DNA of 64,000 nt from Paenibacillus hexagrammi (GCF_021513275.1 NZ_CP090978.1:4850501-4914500), one strand, 5' to 3'. Shown: positions 1-8,582, counted from the stretch's first letter. A program made the numbers and translations. The notes: generated from the letters alone by a model not told the origin.

Positions 1-2
1 AT

Positions 3-197
3 GGCGTAGCCTCCGCCAAATGTGGTGGGACCAATCCGGCAGAATACCCAGAAAATAAGCATAAGCTTATGAAATCGTTCCTTAAACCTATTCACGCGTT
101 TCTCACTCTCCTTTTCCCCATATTGCTATTATATAGTTCTATTATAGCAGCTTTATTTCATTCTGGAATAAAGTTAGCCCGGTTTTTGAATTCATAA
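3..197 (+). CDS. possible 3' end of a hydrophobic protein (partial)
   Basis: A reading frame is open from the left edge of the window to a TAA at 195-197, giving 64 codons. The last 40 residues contain one strongly hydrophobic stretch that would span a membrane. No ribosome binding site precedes the internal ATG at 69, so if this is a gene it enters from outside the window. I do not recognise the family. An open frame of this length can occur by chance, so the call is weak. Bases 198-332 are AT-rich and hold only a possible -10 box (TATAAT at 293-298) for the next gene. Confidence 0.3.
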   Translation, partial: GVASAKCGGTNPAEYPENKHKLMKSFLKPIHAFLTLLFPILLLYSSIIAALFHSGIKLARFLNS

Positions 198-332
198 ATG
201 CTTATCGTCCTAATTAGTTTGAATGATAATAGAGTATCTTGATCTATTGGGATTGCTTTGGATGAAATAACCGTTCATTGGAAATAATTCTATATAATAA
301 GGACTGATTCTTCTATGAAATGAGATTAATCG

Positions 333-869
333 ATGAATGAACTTAACGAACTACAAACTGCTTTAAGCGACGCCAGGTGGGTGTACTGGTATCAACATGT
401 GTTTCTCTCGTGGCAGTGGCTTTTGCTGCTGCTGTTTACGGCGGTGCTGACTTTGGTCTGGGTCATGGCTGTAGACCGAATCCGTCTGCTTGCCATTGTC
501 TTCTTTGGCTCATGCATATTTATAGCATCTCTAATAGCTGACTCTTTGGGAGGCGAGCTTCAGCTGTGGGATTATCCCAGCATGCTGCTGCCCTGGGGAC
601 CGCGGATTATTTGTATTGATTGGTCGATTGCCATATTCTCCATGATGATTTATCAATTATTCACGAATTGGCTGTTATTTCTGGGGGCCGCAATTTGTTT
701 GAGCGCCTTTTTCTCCTTTATTTTGGAGCCGCTCGCATCCGTTTGGGATATCTATCAGCTTTATGCTTGGGAATACTTATATTCCTTTCCCATCTACATA
801 CTTCTCTTTCTCTTGGTAAAAGCAATTACTGATAAGATCGCAGCCGTGCAAAAACAACACTCCCACTAA
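333..869 (+). CDS. CBO0543-family integral membrane protein
   Basis: 178 residues with about five membrane-spanning segments and a short polar C-terminus. The Trp-rich first helix followed by VDRIR, and the pattern of a second helix ending in a short loop before LLPWGP, match the small Firmicute membrane family annotated CBO0543, whose function is unknown. A second member of the same family lies at 59982-60527, so the genome keeps at least two. The start has only a weak upstream purine stretch (TGAGAT), so expression may be low. It converges on the KamA-family gene and shares its terminator region. There is no evidence tying it to the osmolyte genes beyond position. Confidence 0.75.
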   Translation: MNELNELQTALSDARWVYWYQHVFLSWQWLLLLLFTAVLTLVWVMAVDRIRLLAIVFFGSCIFIASLIADSLGGELQLWDYPSMLLPWGPRIICIDWSIAIFSMMIYQLFTNWLLFLGAAICLSAFFSFILEPLASVWDIYQLYAWEYLYSFPIYILLFLLVKAITDKIAAVQKQHSH

Positions 870-871
870 AA

Positions 872-897
872 CAAAAAACCAGCTCCCAGAGCTGGTC
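872..897 (-). terminator. intrinsic terminator of the KamA-family gene
   Basis: On the minus strand ACCAGCTC, a 3-base loop and GAGCTGGT form a perfect 8-bp stem followed by six T. It lies just past the stop codon of the aminomutase gene. The CBO0543 gene ends on the other side and may use the stem in the opposite direction. Confidence 0.85.
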
Positions 898-903
898 AGC
901 ACA

Positions 904-2094
904 CTATGAACATGAAACATTTCGCTGGCTTCTAACAGCAAGCTGAGGCATTGCGGGAAGCTCGTTAACGGATATAATATCGTTGGTCTTCTTGACCGGT
1001 TTCTCCCAATACTGCTCGCTTCCCGGAAGATCGTCAAACCATGCGGCGTCATCAGGGCAATCCAAAATCATAAACTTGCCGTACTGATCATCACGGGATT
1101 GATGATATTTCAAGTAGGCCTTGCCATCCTCAATCGCCAAAATCTCAATCTTGCCGGAGGTATGGCTCATGGACAAACGCACCCTTTTGCCTAGACCCGA
1201 TGTGCGAGCCTTGGCTTCCTCAACCAAACGGTACACCTCTGCAAGCGGCAGGACAAAGTCCCTGTTGCCCGCAACCGGACGGTTAATAAAGAAGTAATAC
1301 GGGGTTACACCGGCCCAGGACAGCTTATCCAGCAGCTCGGCCAGCACCTCAGGGCGGTCATTAATGCCCTTCAGCACAGGGGTTTGATTGACGACTATGG
1401 CTCCAGCTTGATGCAGAGCTTCGAAGGCTTTCTTCGCTTCAGCCGTAATTTCACGCGGATGATTGATATGCGCCATGACATAGATCCGTTTGTCAGCGCT
1501 GGAATGATTCCGAATCACTTCAAGCAGCTTCTCATCCTCATAGATCCGCATCGGATTGAAAACGGGTATTTTAGAGCCCAGACGGATAATTTTCACATGA
1601 TCAATTTCACGCAGCCTATGGAAGATCTTCTCTAACCGGGCTGTGCCTAGAATCAAGCTATCTCCGCCAGTTAGCAGCACATTATTGATTTCGGGATGCT
1701 CCGCAATATAATTCAAGCCCGCATCGACATCAGACGTCGCTTCATTCACATCATTGCGGAACAAGCGCTTGCGGAAGCAATACCTGCAGTAGGCGCCGCA
1801 CACTTCTGAAACGATCAGCAGTGCTGTCGTCCGGTACTTATGCTGGCAGCCCGGTACGACATAATTCGTATCCTCATCGGATGCATCCCACCGCCCATAC
1901 TCAGACAGCTCGCCTTCATTGGGAATGACTAGCTTCTTGATCGGATCATGGGGATCGTTCCAGTCGATCAATCGTAAATAATAATCGTTCACTCGAAACA
2001 CGAATTTCTCGGTAATCTGTTTCAGCTTCGTTCGCTCATGCTCAGGAATTTCCATAATTTTATCGATATCGGTAATATACTTAGGTTGCGGCAT
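904..2094 (-). CDS. KamA-family radical SAM aminomutase (lysine/glutamate 2,3-aminomutase family)
   Basis: 396 residues. The radical SAM cluster motif CxxxCxxC is at C99, C103 and C106 (EVCGAYCRYCFRKR), and the TGGDS motif is near 142-146. The family moves an alpha-amino group to the beta carbon using S-adenosylmethionine, a 4Fe-4S cluster and PLP. K315 in HTSGKIEI is the likely PLP lysine. Where lysine 2,3-aminomutase has an Asp that binds the substrate side-chain amine (YQCDLSxG), this protein has Arg272 (INRPVAG), and Lys242 lies in LKGIND, so lysine is an unlikely substrate and an acidic one such as glutamate is plausible. I chose the ATG at 2094 because AAGGAGG lies just upstream; the frame stays open further up without family similarity. 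A c-di-AMP riboswitch precedes it, which suggests an osmolyte role. Confidence 0.85.
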   Translation of the reverse strand: MPQPKYITDIDKIMEIPEHERTKLKQITEKFVFRVNDYYLRLIDWNDPHDPIKKLVIPNEGELSEYGRWDASDEDTNYVVPGCQHKYRTTALLIVSEVCGAYCRYCFRKRLFRNDVNEATSDVDAGLNYIAEHPEINNVLLTGGDSLILGTARLEKIFHRLREIDHVKIIRLGSKIPVFNPMRIYEDEKLLEVIRNHSSADKRIYVMAHINHPREITAEAKKAFEALHQAGAIVVNQTPVLKGINDRPEVLAELLDKLSWAGVTPYYFFINRPVAGNRDFVLPLAEVYRLVEEAKARTSGLGKRVRLSMSHTSGKIEILAIEDGKAYLKYHQSRDDQYGKFMILDCPDDAAWFDDLPGSEQYWEKPVKKTNDIISVNELPAMPQLAVRSQRNVSCS

Positions 2095-2349
2095 ACGAGT
2101 CCTCCTTGGCAGGTCGATAGTACGCTTAACAGACCACAGTATGAATGGAAAAGAAGCGGATTGTGCAGCTGCTTGCTCTCTTCCTCCTTCCTTCGGTTTG
2201 TCTGGCTTCTTCTTCCGGTCTGTCTCTGTTCCCAGAGCTTCAAGGCCTGCATAAATAAGCCGGTGTATAAACATAAAAAAATGACCCGCCATAGCTGGAT
2301 CAAGAAGCTGAATCACTCCTTTTATCCGCTATAATCGGGCCCTGTAGAC
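2095..2349 (-). other. long leader between riboswitch terminator and the KamA-family gene
   Basis: This 255-base stretch is transcribed only if the riboswitch terminator is read through. It contains AAAAGGAG near 2312-2320 followed by alternative starts. One (TTG at 2303) opens a frame for a peptide with one membrane helix and an Arg/Lys-rich segment, which continues into the aminomutase gene in another frame and ends at 2022. Another (GTG at 2316) is in frame with the aminomutase. Neither is convincing as a gene, but the frames are free of stops. Confidence 0.4.
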
Positions 2350-2350
2350 A

Positions 2351-2371
2351 CAAAAAACCCGATGTACGGGT
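2351..2371 (-). terminator. riboswitch-controlled terminator
   Basis: On the minus strand ACCCG, loop TACAT and CGGGT are followed by six T. The 5' arm overlaps GACCC (2368-2372), which can instead pair with GGGTC at 2405-2409. Terminator and antiterminator are therefore mutually exclusive, as expected for a transcriptional riboswitch platform. Confidence 0.85.
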
Positions 2372-2411
2372 CAACAAAACGCATAGGCTCACTTATGCTG
2401 TTACGACCCAT

Positions 2412-2533
2412 CCACTGCTGACGAGGTTAGCTGTCGGGCTCGGGAAAGATGGTTCCCTACATGAAGCATGCATGATTCGCCCCTAAAAATTGGTTCCCCC
2501 GCTTTCCAATTCAAGAACTGGAAATTAAGCGTA
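2412..2533 (-). promoter_or_regulatory. c-di-AMP riboswitch (ydaO/yuaA class)
   Basis: Read on the minus strand, the element begins CGCTTAAT, forms a stem, continues with GCGGGGGAACCAA and GGGGCGAATC, and ends CCCGACAGCTAACCTCGT. These blocks, in this order, are the conserved core of the ydaO/yuaA riboswitch, which binds cyclic di-AMP and normally turns its gene off when the ligand is high. It is followed by a terminator and lies upstream of the KamA-family gene on the same strand. The match is by recognition of the conserved blocks, not by a covariance-model search. Confidence 0.9.
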
Positions 2534-2538
2534 GTCAT

Positions 2539-2568
2539 AGTTTACATAATGTTCCTCCTCTTTGTCAA
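2539..2568 (-). promoter_or_regulatory. sigma-A promoter for the riboswitch transcript
   Basis: On the minus strand TTGACA (2563-2568) and TAAACT (2539-2544) are separated by 18 bases, placing the transcription start right at the 5' edge of the riboswitch. The promoter lies just beyond the stop of the UPF0316 gene, so the aminomutase can be expressed independently of the ectoine operon. Confidence 0.65.
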
Positions 2569-2586
2569 CGACAGCAGAACGTTCCG

Positions 2587-3102
2587 CTATCTGCGCGTTG
2601 ATTTCAGCCAGAAGCCGCCGTTGAGCCGCTTGGACTCCATCGTCACCACAAATGCCTTAGGATCAACAGCCAGGATACAGTCGTACAAATATTTTTCACT
2701 TTTCCGCTTTGCCAGAACCTCCAACATAAGACGCTCGCCGTCACGCCCCCAACCAATCCAAGAAGTTACACCAAAGCCTTGCCTACGCAAAAATGCCGCC
2801 ATATAATTATGAACCTCATCGGTAATGACTTTCACGGATATGTAGCCGAGCGCTAATCTCTCTTCAATCCAAGAGCCTGTCAGCACACCAAGACCGTAGC
2901 CTACGGCATAAACGATCAAACATGCAGGCTGGTCGAGATATTTTAAAACCAAATTCAAGCCAATTACATAAATGATGATTTCCAGCATACTAAGTGCAGC
3001 CGCCGTGTAAGTTTCACCCTTCAACGTCAGAAGCATTCTCAAGGTAAAACAGGAAACGTACACAATCTGAATCGCTAAAATACTGGCCAAGATCGTAAGC
3101 AA
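2587..3102 (-). CDS. UPF0316 / YebE-like membrane protein with DUF2179 domain
   Basis: 171 residues. The N-terminal half has three hydrophobic helices (residues about 1-85). The C-terminal part (about 90-170) matches the soluble DUF2179 domain, a small ferredoxin-like fold related to PII-type sensors. The role of the family is unknown. The start is a TTG at 3102 with GGGGAGG six bases upstream; no closer ATG fits. It lies about 100 bases after ectD on the same strand and ends 19 bases before the riboswitch promoter. Its position between an ectoine operon and a c-di-AMP controlled gene hints at osmotic adaptation, but that is inference. Confidence 0.85.
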   Translation of the reverse strand: MLTILASILAIQIVYVSCFTLRMLLTLKGETYTAAALSMLEIIIYVIGLNLVLKYLDQPACLIVYAVGYGLGVLTGSWIEERLALGYISVKVITDEVHNYMAAFLRRQGFGVTSWIGWGRDGERLMLEVLAKRKSEKYLYDCILAVDPKAFVVTMESKRLNGGFWLKSTRR

Positions 3103-3123
3103 GTTGTCCTCCCCTTCCTGGAA

Positions 3124-3160
3124 ATGAAGGCCCGCCCGACAAGACAGGCGGACCCTTCAT
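3124..3160 (-). terminator. hairpin after ectD
   Basis: A GC-rich inverted repeat (ATGAAGG with CCGCC, and GGCGG with CCTTCAT) lies between ectD and the UPF0316 gene. There is no clean T-run after it on the minus strand, so it may attenuate rather than end the ectoine transcript. Confidence 0.5.
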
Positions 3161-3201
3161 GTGAAGGCACAAGACGCTTTGACAGCGCCGAGCAAAATAT
3201 T

Positions 3202-4110
3202 TTACGAACGAGTAGCGATGTAATCCGGTCTCGGATTCTGACCTGAATACGGCTCCGCCAATTTATTATGCACACTGTTGTAGACAATAAATACATTGCT
3301 TCTTGGCAGCGGCGTGATGTTGCTGTTAGAGCCGTGCATCAGATTGCAGTCGAACAGAACGATGGAGCCCGCATTCCCTACAGGAGCGGTAATTCCACCC
3401 TGCTGCACCAGATATGTTAAGCTGTCTCGATCCGGAACTCCATATTCCTGGCGGCGGAGCGATGACTTGAAATTGTCGTCCGGCGTTTCACCAACGCAGG
3501 ATACGAACGTGCGATGCGAACCTGGAACTACCATTAGCGGTCCGTTGTTGGGCGTATTGTCCTCCAGCGCAATGGAGCAGCTGAGCGCTCTCATTCGAGG
3601 CATACCATCTTCTACATGCCAGGTTTCAAAGTCAGAGTGCCAGTAGAACTCTTTACCCGTGAAACCTTGCTTGAAGTTAATGCGGGACTGGTGGACGTAC
3701 GCTTCGCTTCCCAAAATTTGCTGAATAATCGCTTGAATCCTCGGGTGCTCGGCAATTCCTTTGAACACCTCATGATCCCGATGCACCGCAAAAATGGAGC
3801 GAATTTCATCGCTGCTAGGCTCACGAATGACCTCGGGGCGATCCGACGTTTTGCTCTCCGCCCAGAGCAGGCCCATTTCTTCCCGCCACTGCTGAACCTG
3901 AGCTTCATCGAAGAAGGAATCAAGGAACAAATAACCGTTTTTGTCGTAAAAAGCGAGCTGCTCTTCGTTAATTTCAGAGGTGTGAAGAGCTGTGGTGTAT
4001 ACAACCGGGTCTTGCCTTGTCAGCAGTCTTGGCTCTTTAAAAACCCGGGAAGGATAAATATCATGGGTAGTGTTGGAAGTGTTCAATATAACTTGACCTT
4101 TCGTAGTCAT
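3202..4110 (-). CDS. ectD: ectoine hydroxylase
   Basis: 302 residues, a normal length for this Fe(II)- and 2-oxoglutarate-dependent dioxygenase, which converts ectoine to 5-hydroxyectoine in the cytoplasm. The iron-binding residues of the family are visible as H158 and D160 in FYWHSDFETWH and H259 in LMHGSNSN. RSNVFIVYNS near 270-279 is the C-terminal family motif. AAAGGGG precedes the ATG. It is the last gene of ehuBCDA-ectABCD, starting 24 bases after ectC. The cell should therefore accumulate hydroxyectoine as well as ectoine under osmotic stress. Confidence 0.96.
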   Translation of the reverse strand: MTTKGQVILNTSNTTHDIYPSRVFKEPRLLTRQDPVVYTTALHTSEINEEQLAFYDKNGYLFLDSFFDEAQVQQWREEMGLLWAESKTSDRPEVIREPSSDEIRSIFAVHRDHEVFKGIAEHPRIQAIIQQILGSEAYVHQSRINFKQGFTGKEFYWHSDFETWHVEDGMPRMRALSCSIALEDNTPNNGPLMVVPGSHRTFVSCVGETPDDNFKSSLRRQEYGVPDRDSLTYLVQQGGITAPVGNAGSIVLFDCNLMHGSNSNITPLPRSNVFIVYNSVHNKLAEPYSGQNPRPDYIATRS

Positions 4111-4134
4111 GGCAATTGCCCCTTTCCATCATAA

Positions 4135-4515
4135 TTAGTCTAACGGATACGTACCTTCTTCATCATGAACTTCATTTCCCGAACAAGGCGGGTTAAACAC
4201 ACAGACCATGCGCATTTGCGTCTTGGCTCGAAGGGTATGCTTCTCGTGGCCGTTCAGCACGTACAAGGTTCCTGCCTGGATCGGATAAACGACTCCCGTT
4301 TCCAGCACCTCAACCTCGCCTTCCCCTTCTGTGCAGTACACAGCCTCGACGTGGTTTTTATACCAAAACGTGGATTCTGTTTCCGGCTTAATGATCGTCT
4401 CATGTAAAGAGAATCCAACTCCGTCCTTCTTAACCAGAAGACGAACGCTGCTCCAGTTCTCGGTATCGACATCATGCTCGGTTCCAGCGATGTCGCGCAG
4501 ATTTCTAACAATCAT
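4135..4515 (-). CDS. ectC: L-ectoine synthase
   Basis: 126 residues, a cupin-fold enzyme that closes N-gamma-acetyl-diaminobutyrate into ectoine. The iron ligands described for the Paenibacillus lautus enzyme (Glu57, Tyr85, His93) fall on exactly those residue numbers here: E57 in NHVEAVY, Y85 in GTLYVLNGH and H93 in EKHTL. AAGGGAGG precedes the ATG. It starts 15 bases after ectB, within the same transcript. Confidence 0.97.
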   Translation of the reverse strand: MIVRNLRDIAGTEHDVDTENWSSVRLLVKKDGVGFSLHETIIKPETESTFWYKNHVEAVYCTEGEGEVEVLETGVVYPIQAGTLYVLNGHEKHTLRAKTQMRMVCVFNPPCSGNEVHDEEGTYPLD

Positions 4516-4530
4516 GAATCGTGTCCTCCC

Positions 4531-5826
4531 TTATTTCTGTTCTTTCATTTCATGAGCGATTTCTTTTACGCTCTGCTCCAATATGTCAAGACCTTTCCTT
4601 AGGCCCTCTTCATCAATGACAAGCGGCGGCATAATCTTGGCGACCTCGCTGTCCGTACCGGATGTCTCCATGATTAGCCCCTTGGAGAAAACGCGCTCGC
4701 AGATCCGTTCTGCCAGTCCGCTGATGCCAAAGGCGATTCCTTGCATAAGGCCTCGGCCTCTAACCTCACCCTGCAGCTCTGGGAAGGATTTGGTGATTTC
4801 CAGCAATTTGCTGCGGAGAATGTCTCCTTTGGCCATAATTTCATTAGTAAATTGCTCCGACTCCCAGTAACGAAGTGCTTCCGCTGCCGTAATGAAAGCC
4901 AGATTGTTGCCTCTGAACGTTCCGTTATGCTCGCCCGGCTCCCAAATATCCAGCTCAGGTGCGATCAAGGTTAGGGCCATCGGCAAACCGTAGCCGCCTA
5001 TTGATTTCGAAAGGCAGATAATATCAGGCTTGATTCCCGCCTGCTCGAAGCTGAAGAACGTTCCCGTCCGGCCGCAGCCCATCTGTACGTCATCGACAAT
5101 AAGCAGAATGCCGCTCGCTTTACACAGCTTCTCGAGACGTTGAAGCCATCCGATGCTGGCCTCGTTGATGCCGCCTTCGCCTTGAATCGTCTCTACGATA
5201 ACCGCCGCCGGCAGCGATATTCCGCTGCCCGTGTCCGCAATGCAGCTTTCCAGATACGTAATGGTATCCACGTCGCTGCCAAGGTAACCATCATACGGCA
5301 TGGAAACCGAGTGATGAAGCGGAACACCTGCGCCTCTGCGCTTGAATTTATTACCTGTCACAGACAATGCGCCCAAGGTCATGCCATGGAAGGCGTTGGT
5401 AAATCCAACAACCGTTGATCTGCCTGTTACCTTCCGAGCCAGCTTCAAGGCGCTTTCCACGGAATTGGCTCCTGTTGGCCCCGGAAACTGTACTTTATAG
5501 GATAAGCCCCTAGGCTGTAGAATGACTTTTTGAAACCGCTCCAGGAATTGTTCTTTCGCTTCAGTCGCCATATCCAAGCTGTGAGAAACACCGTCATTCT
5601 GAATGTATTGAACGAGCTTTTGCTTCAAAGCGGTGTTATTGTGGCCGTAATTTAACGCCCCGGCCCCGGCAAAGAAATCGATATATTCATTTCCTGCCGT
5701 ATCCCACAGCTTATAGCCCTTCGCTCTGGAAAAGACCGTTGGAAACGATCGGCAGTAGCTTCTTACCTCGGATTCCAACGTATCAAATACATGTAAAGAC
5801 GGCTTGCTAGGATCTAGTAGCTTCAT
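4531..5826 (-). CDS. ectB: diaminobutyrate-2-oxoglutarate transaminase
   Basis: 431 residues, a class III PLP aminotransferase that makes L-2,4-diaminobutyrate from aspartate semialdehyde, the first step of ectoine synthesis. The PLP lysine is K274 in [10 protein letters not shown], and [13 protein letters not shown] (243-255) is the cofactor-binding stretch. I start it at the ATG at 5826, preceded by AGGAGG at good spacing. A longer frame reaching 5883 would overlap ectA and has no ribosome site. It begins 34 bases after ectA. Confidence 0.96.
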   Translation of the reverse strand: MKLLDPSKPSLHVFDTLESEVRSYCRSFPTVFSRAKGYKLWDTAGNEYIDFFAGAGALNYGHNNTALKQKLVQYIQNDGVSHSLDMATEAKEQFLERFQKVILQPRGLSYKVQFPGPTGANSVESALKLARKVTGRSTVVGFTNAFHGMTLGALSVTGNKFKRRGAGVPLHHSVSMPYDGYLGSDVDTITYLESCIADTGSGISLPAAVIVETIQGEGGINEASIGWLQRLEKLCKASGILLIVDDVQMGCGRTGTFFSFEQAGIKPDIICLSKSIGGYGLPMALTLIAPELDIWEPGEHNGTFRGNNLAFITAAEALRYWESEQFTNEIMAKGDILRSKLLEITKSFPELQGEVRGRGLMQGIAFGISGLAERICERVFSKGLIMETSGTDSEVAKIMPPLVIDEEGLRKGLDILEQSVKEIAHEMKEQK

Positions 5827-5860
5827 GCAACATTCCTCCTGTCGGTTTGTAATCATAAGT

Positions 5861-6367
5861 TTACTTCTTGTTGAAAGGTCCAATCTGTATCAAATCTTCG
5901 TCTTCATGAGCATCTCCCGGGAATAAGGTAGCGGGAAAACCCTCCTTGATCTCGAGCTTCGCTTGCAAATCCGAAGCGAGCCGGCGGAACAGCGTCTGGG
6001 ATGCCGTATTGCTCGGGGAAATGGTAGCCTGCACATACCGTACCTGCCTGCAAGCTTCGCTGCTCACCAGTTCCTGCAGCAGTGAAGCTGCAATCCCCCG
6101 GCCCTGATACTCTCTGGCTACAACAATCTGCCATACGAAGAGCATATCCGGATGATCCGGCAGTACATAAGACGATACGAAGCCTGCCGGTTTGCCATCA
6201 ATCTCAGCGATGTAGCAGGTTTCCGAGAAAAATTCGCATAGCATAATGTAGCAATAGGCTGAATTAACATCCAGCTTTCCGCTGTCCGCTACAAGCTTCC
6301 ATACGGCTTTGCCGTCTAGAGCGCGAGCTTTACGGATCAAGCAGCTTTCTGTTTGTACTTGCTTCAA
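5861..6367 (-). CDS. ectA: L-2,4-diaminobutyrate N-acetyltransferase
   Basis: 168 residues, GNAT fold. It acetylates diaminobutyrate with acetyl-CoA. The acetyl-CoA loop is visible as [16 protein letters not shown], and [15 protein letters not shown] is the usual C-terminal GNAT helix. An ATG at 6415 is in frame, but it lies inside ehuA. The TTG at 6367 has AGGAGG nine bases upstream and gives the usual protein length, so I use it. It starts 13 bases after ehuA, so uptake and synthesis genes appear co-transcribed. Confidence 0.95.
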   Translation of the reverse strand: MKQVQTESCLIRKARALDGKAVWKLVADSGKLDVNSAYCYIMLCEFFSETCYIAEIDGKPAGFVSSYVLPDHPDMLFVWQIVVAREYQGRGIAASLLQELVSSEACRQVRYVQATISPSNTASQTLFRRLASDLQAKLEIKEGFPATLFPGDAHEDEDLIQIGPFNKK

Positions 6368-6380
6368 GTTCGTTGACCTC

Positions 6381-7244
6381 CTATTCGGCTGACGGGGACA
6401 CCTGCTGCAAGCCATTACCCATGAACCAAGTTTGTCTGAATCGGCTTAAGAATGCTTGCAAACGCGGGCTTTGCGGATTCTCAAAAATCTGCTCAGGCGT
6501 ACCCTGCTCGACGATCGAGCCGCCATCCGTAAAGATAATGCGATCGGCAATGTCACGCGCAAAGTCCATTTCATGCGTAATCAGCATCATCGCCATATCT
6601 CCTTGAGCGGCAAGATCTTTGATAACCGCAAGCACTTCACCGACGAGCTCCGGGTCAAGCGCCGACGTCGCTTCGTCGAACAGCATGATCTTCGGACGCA
6701 TAACGACAGCTCTCGCGATCGCGACGCGCTGCTTCTGTCCGCCCGATAAGCGCGAAGGATATTCAGCCAGCTTATCAGCGAGACCCACCTTCGAGAGCAT
6801 TTCGTAAGCGCGCTGTTCGGCCGTCTCTCTGTCCAGACCGAGCACATACATGGGTGCTTCGGTCACATTTCGCATAATGGTCATATGCGGAAACAGATTA
6901 AAATGCTGGAACACCATGCCGATCTTGCTTCGCACCCGGTGCAGATGCTTCTCACCGGCGGTGACGAACCTGCCGCCCTTTTCCTCATGCCAAAGCATCT
7001 CTCCATCGACTTCAATGGTGCCGGCTGTCGGCTGCTCCAGCGTCATTAGCATTCTAGCGAGTGTCGTTTTTCCTGAACCGCTCGGTCCGATCACAGCGAC
7101 CTTCTCCCCTGGCATAATGTCCAGATCAATCTTATTCAGGACTTGAACGTCACCATAGGATTTGCTGATGCTGCGATACTTGACGATCGGTTCCAAGGAC
7201 ATTGTGCTTTCATTCCGGACGATCTGGTTTCTATCCATCTCCAT
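6381..7244 (-). CDS. ehuA: ectoine/hydroxyectoine ABC transporter, ATP-binding protein
   Basis: 287 residues, a polar amino-acid-type ATPase. Walker A is GPSGSGKT (53-60), the signature is RLSGGQKQR, and Walker B is [12 protein letters not shown]. An extra 15-20 residues precede the usual start. The ATG at 7244 directly abuts the ehuD stop and has GGGAG upstream. It energises import through EhuC and EhuD. The substrate is assigned from the gene order ehuB-ehuC-ehuD-ehuA followed by ectABCD; by sequence alone it would be called an amino-acid transporter ATPase. Confidence 0.88.
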   Translation of the reverse strand: MEMDRNQIVRNESTMSLEPIVKYRSISKSYGDVQVLNKIDLDIMPGEKVAVIGPSGSGKTTLARMLMTLEQPTAGTIEVDGEMLWHEEKGGRFVTAGEKHLHRVRSKIGMVFQHFNLFPHMTIMRNVTEAPMYVLGLDRETAEQRAYEMLSKVGLADKLAEYPSRLSGGQKQRVAIARAVVMRPKIMLFDEATSALDPELVGEVLAVIKDLAAQGDMAMMLITHEMDFARDIADRIIFTDGGSIVEQGTPEQIFENPQSPRLQAFLSRFRQTWFMGNGLQQVSPSAE

Positions 7245-7913
7245 TTATCCGTTCTCCCTTGCCCTGATTCTTTGAAACTTCTTCTCCAGCCTGGATACCG
7301 CCAATGACGAAGGATAGCTCATGATCAGGAACAAGATGCCTACCAAGGTAAAGGCCTCCAAATATTTAAAGGATCCCGATCCGATCGATTTGGCGGTTTG
7401 CAGCAGCTCCACGAGCGTGATCGCCGATAATATCGGTGTTTCCTTCAGCATCGTGATCATGTAGTTGCCCATGACGGGGATAATCGGCGGCAGCGCCTGC
7501 GGCAGAATGATACGCCTCCATGTCTGGCCTGGGCGAAAATTAAGTGCCTTGGACGCCTCCCATTGTCCCCTTGGAACCGCCTCGATGCCGGACCGGTACA
7601 CCTCTGACATATAGGCGCTGTAGTGCAAGCCCAGTCCGATAATTCCTGTCAGGAAGGGCGAGAATGAAATCCCGTACAACGGAAGCGCGTAAAACAAGAC
7701 AAACAACTGCACCAGCAGCGGTGTGCTGCGAATAAATTCAATCCAGGCTTTGGCCGCCCAAGCAAGCGGCTTATTCCTCGATCTTCGCGCCAAGGCAAGC
7801 GGAAGTCCGAGTACACAAGCAACTGCGAATCCAAGCAGCGTTGCGGCAATCGTGATAGGCAGTGCGCGAAGCAGCTGCGGAAGAATTTGAAAAGCGTAGT
7901 GCCAATCCCACAT
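7245..7913 (-). CDS. ehuD: ectoine/hydroxyectoine ABC transporter, permease
   Basis: 222 residues, a His/Glu/Gln-type inner-membrane permease with about five helices and the conserved cytoplasmic loop (EASKALNFRPGQTWRRIILP) that contacts the ATPase. It pairs with EhuC as a heterodimer. Its stop touches the start of ehuA, and it begins three bases after ehuC, typical of tight coupling. Substrate by context. Confidence 0.88.
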   Translation of the reverse strand: MWDWHYAFQILPQLLRALPITIAATLLGFAVACVLGLPLALARRSRNKPLAWAAKAWIEFIRSTPLLVQLFVLFYALPLYGISFSPFLTGIIGLGLHYSAYMSEVYRSGIEAVPRGQWEASKALNFRPGQTWRRIILPQALPPIIPVMGNYMITMLKETPILSAITLVELLQTAKSIGSGSFKYLEAFTLVGILFLIMSYPSSLAVSRLEKKFQRIRARENG

Positions 7914-7916
7914 GAT

Positions 7917-8579
7917 TTATGCCCTCCCCCTCGCCATCCTGCGCTCTGCGAAACGAATAAGCAGCGTCAACGCATAGGACAGGATGAAATACATGATCAA
8001 GAGAGCTGCGAAAATTTGCGCTGTACTCGAGCTGTCATACGTACGCAGCAACATTCCTTGGTACGTAAGATCTGTCAAGGTAATGAGGTACACGAGCGAG
8101 GTTCCTTTGAGCAGCTCAATCTGCAAATTACCAAAGGAAGGAAGCATAAGTGAAAGGGCCTGCGGCAAAATAATGCGCCTCATACGGAGCCATGGTCCCA
8201 TATTCAGTGCGGTAGCCGCTTCGTATTGCCCGCGCGGAACGGACAGGATCGAGCTTCTGACCACCTCGGAGCCGTATGCGCCGTAATTCATGCCCAAGGC
8301 TAATATCGCCGCCGTCATTGCCGGAATTTGGACATCAAGGAGCATAGGGAGCGCGAAGTAGAGCCAGAATAATTGAACAAGCAGCGAGGTCCCGCGCAGT
8401 ACTTCCACATACATCGTAGCGATAATTCGTACCGTACGGTGTTTGGAAAGCCTCATCAATCCAATGATGAACGATATAATTGCTGACAATATAATCGCTA
8501 ACAGGGTAATTTCGAGCGTGACTAGCGCCCCCTTTACGAGTAAAGGGAGAAATCCAATGACAGAAGCGAGCCAGCTCAT
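7917..8579 (-). CDS. ehuC: ectoine/hydroxyectoine ABC transporter, permease
   Basis: 220 residues, the second permease of the pair, with the same fold as EhuD and the loop EAATALNMGPWLRMRRIILP. Five predicted membrane segments. It begins three bases after the ehuB stop. Family usual length is 215-230 residues. Substrate assignment follows from the operon. Confidence 0.88.
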   Translation of the reverse strand: MSWLASVIGFLPLLVKGALVTLEITLLAIILSAIISFIIGLMRLSKHRTVRIIATMYVEVLRGTSLLVQLFWLYFALPMLLDVQIPAMTAAILALGMNYGAYGSEVVRSSILSVPRGQYEAATALNMGPWLRMRRIILPQALSLMLPSFGNLQIELLKGTSLVYLITLTDLTYQGMLLRTYDSSSTAQIFAALLIMYFILSYALTLLIRFAERRMARGRA

Positions 8580-8582
8580 TGT

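Noticed and set aside
69..197. ATG-initiated 42-residue hydrophobic peptide at the left edge
   Set aside because: No ribosome binding site. The frame is open to the window edge, so it is better treated as a possible 3' end of a larger gene.
6368..6415. ATG start of ectA inside ehuA
   Set aside because: The TTG at 6367 has AGGAGG at ideal spacing and gives the normal EctA length.
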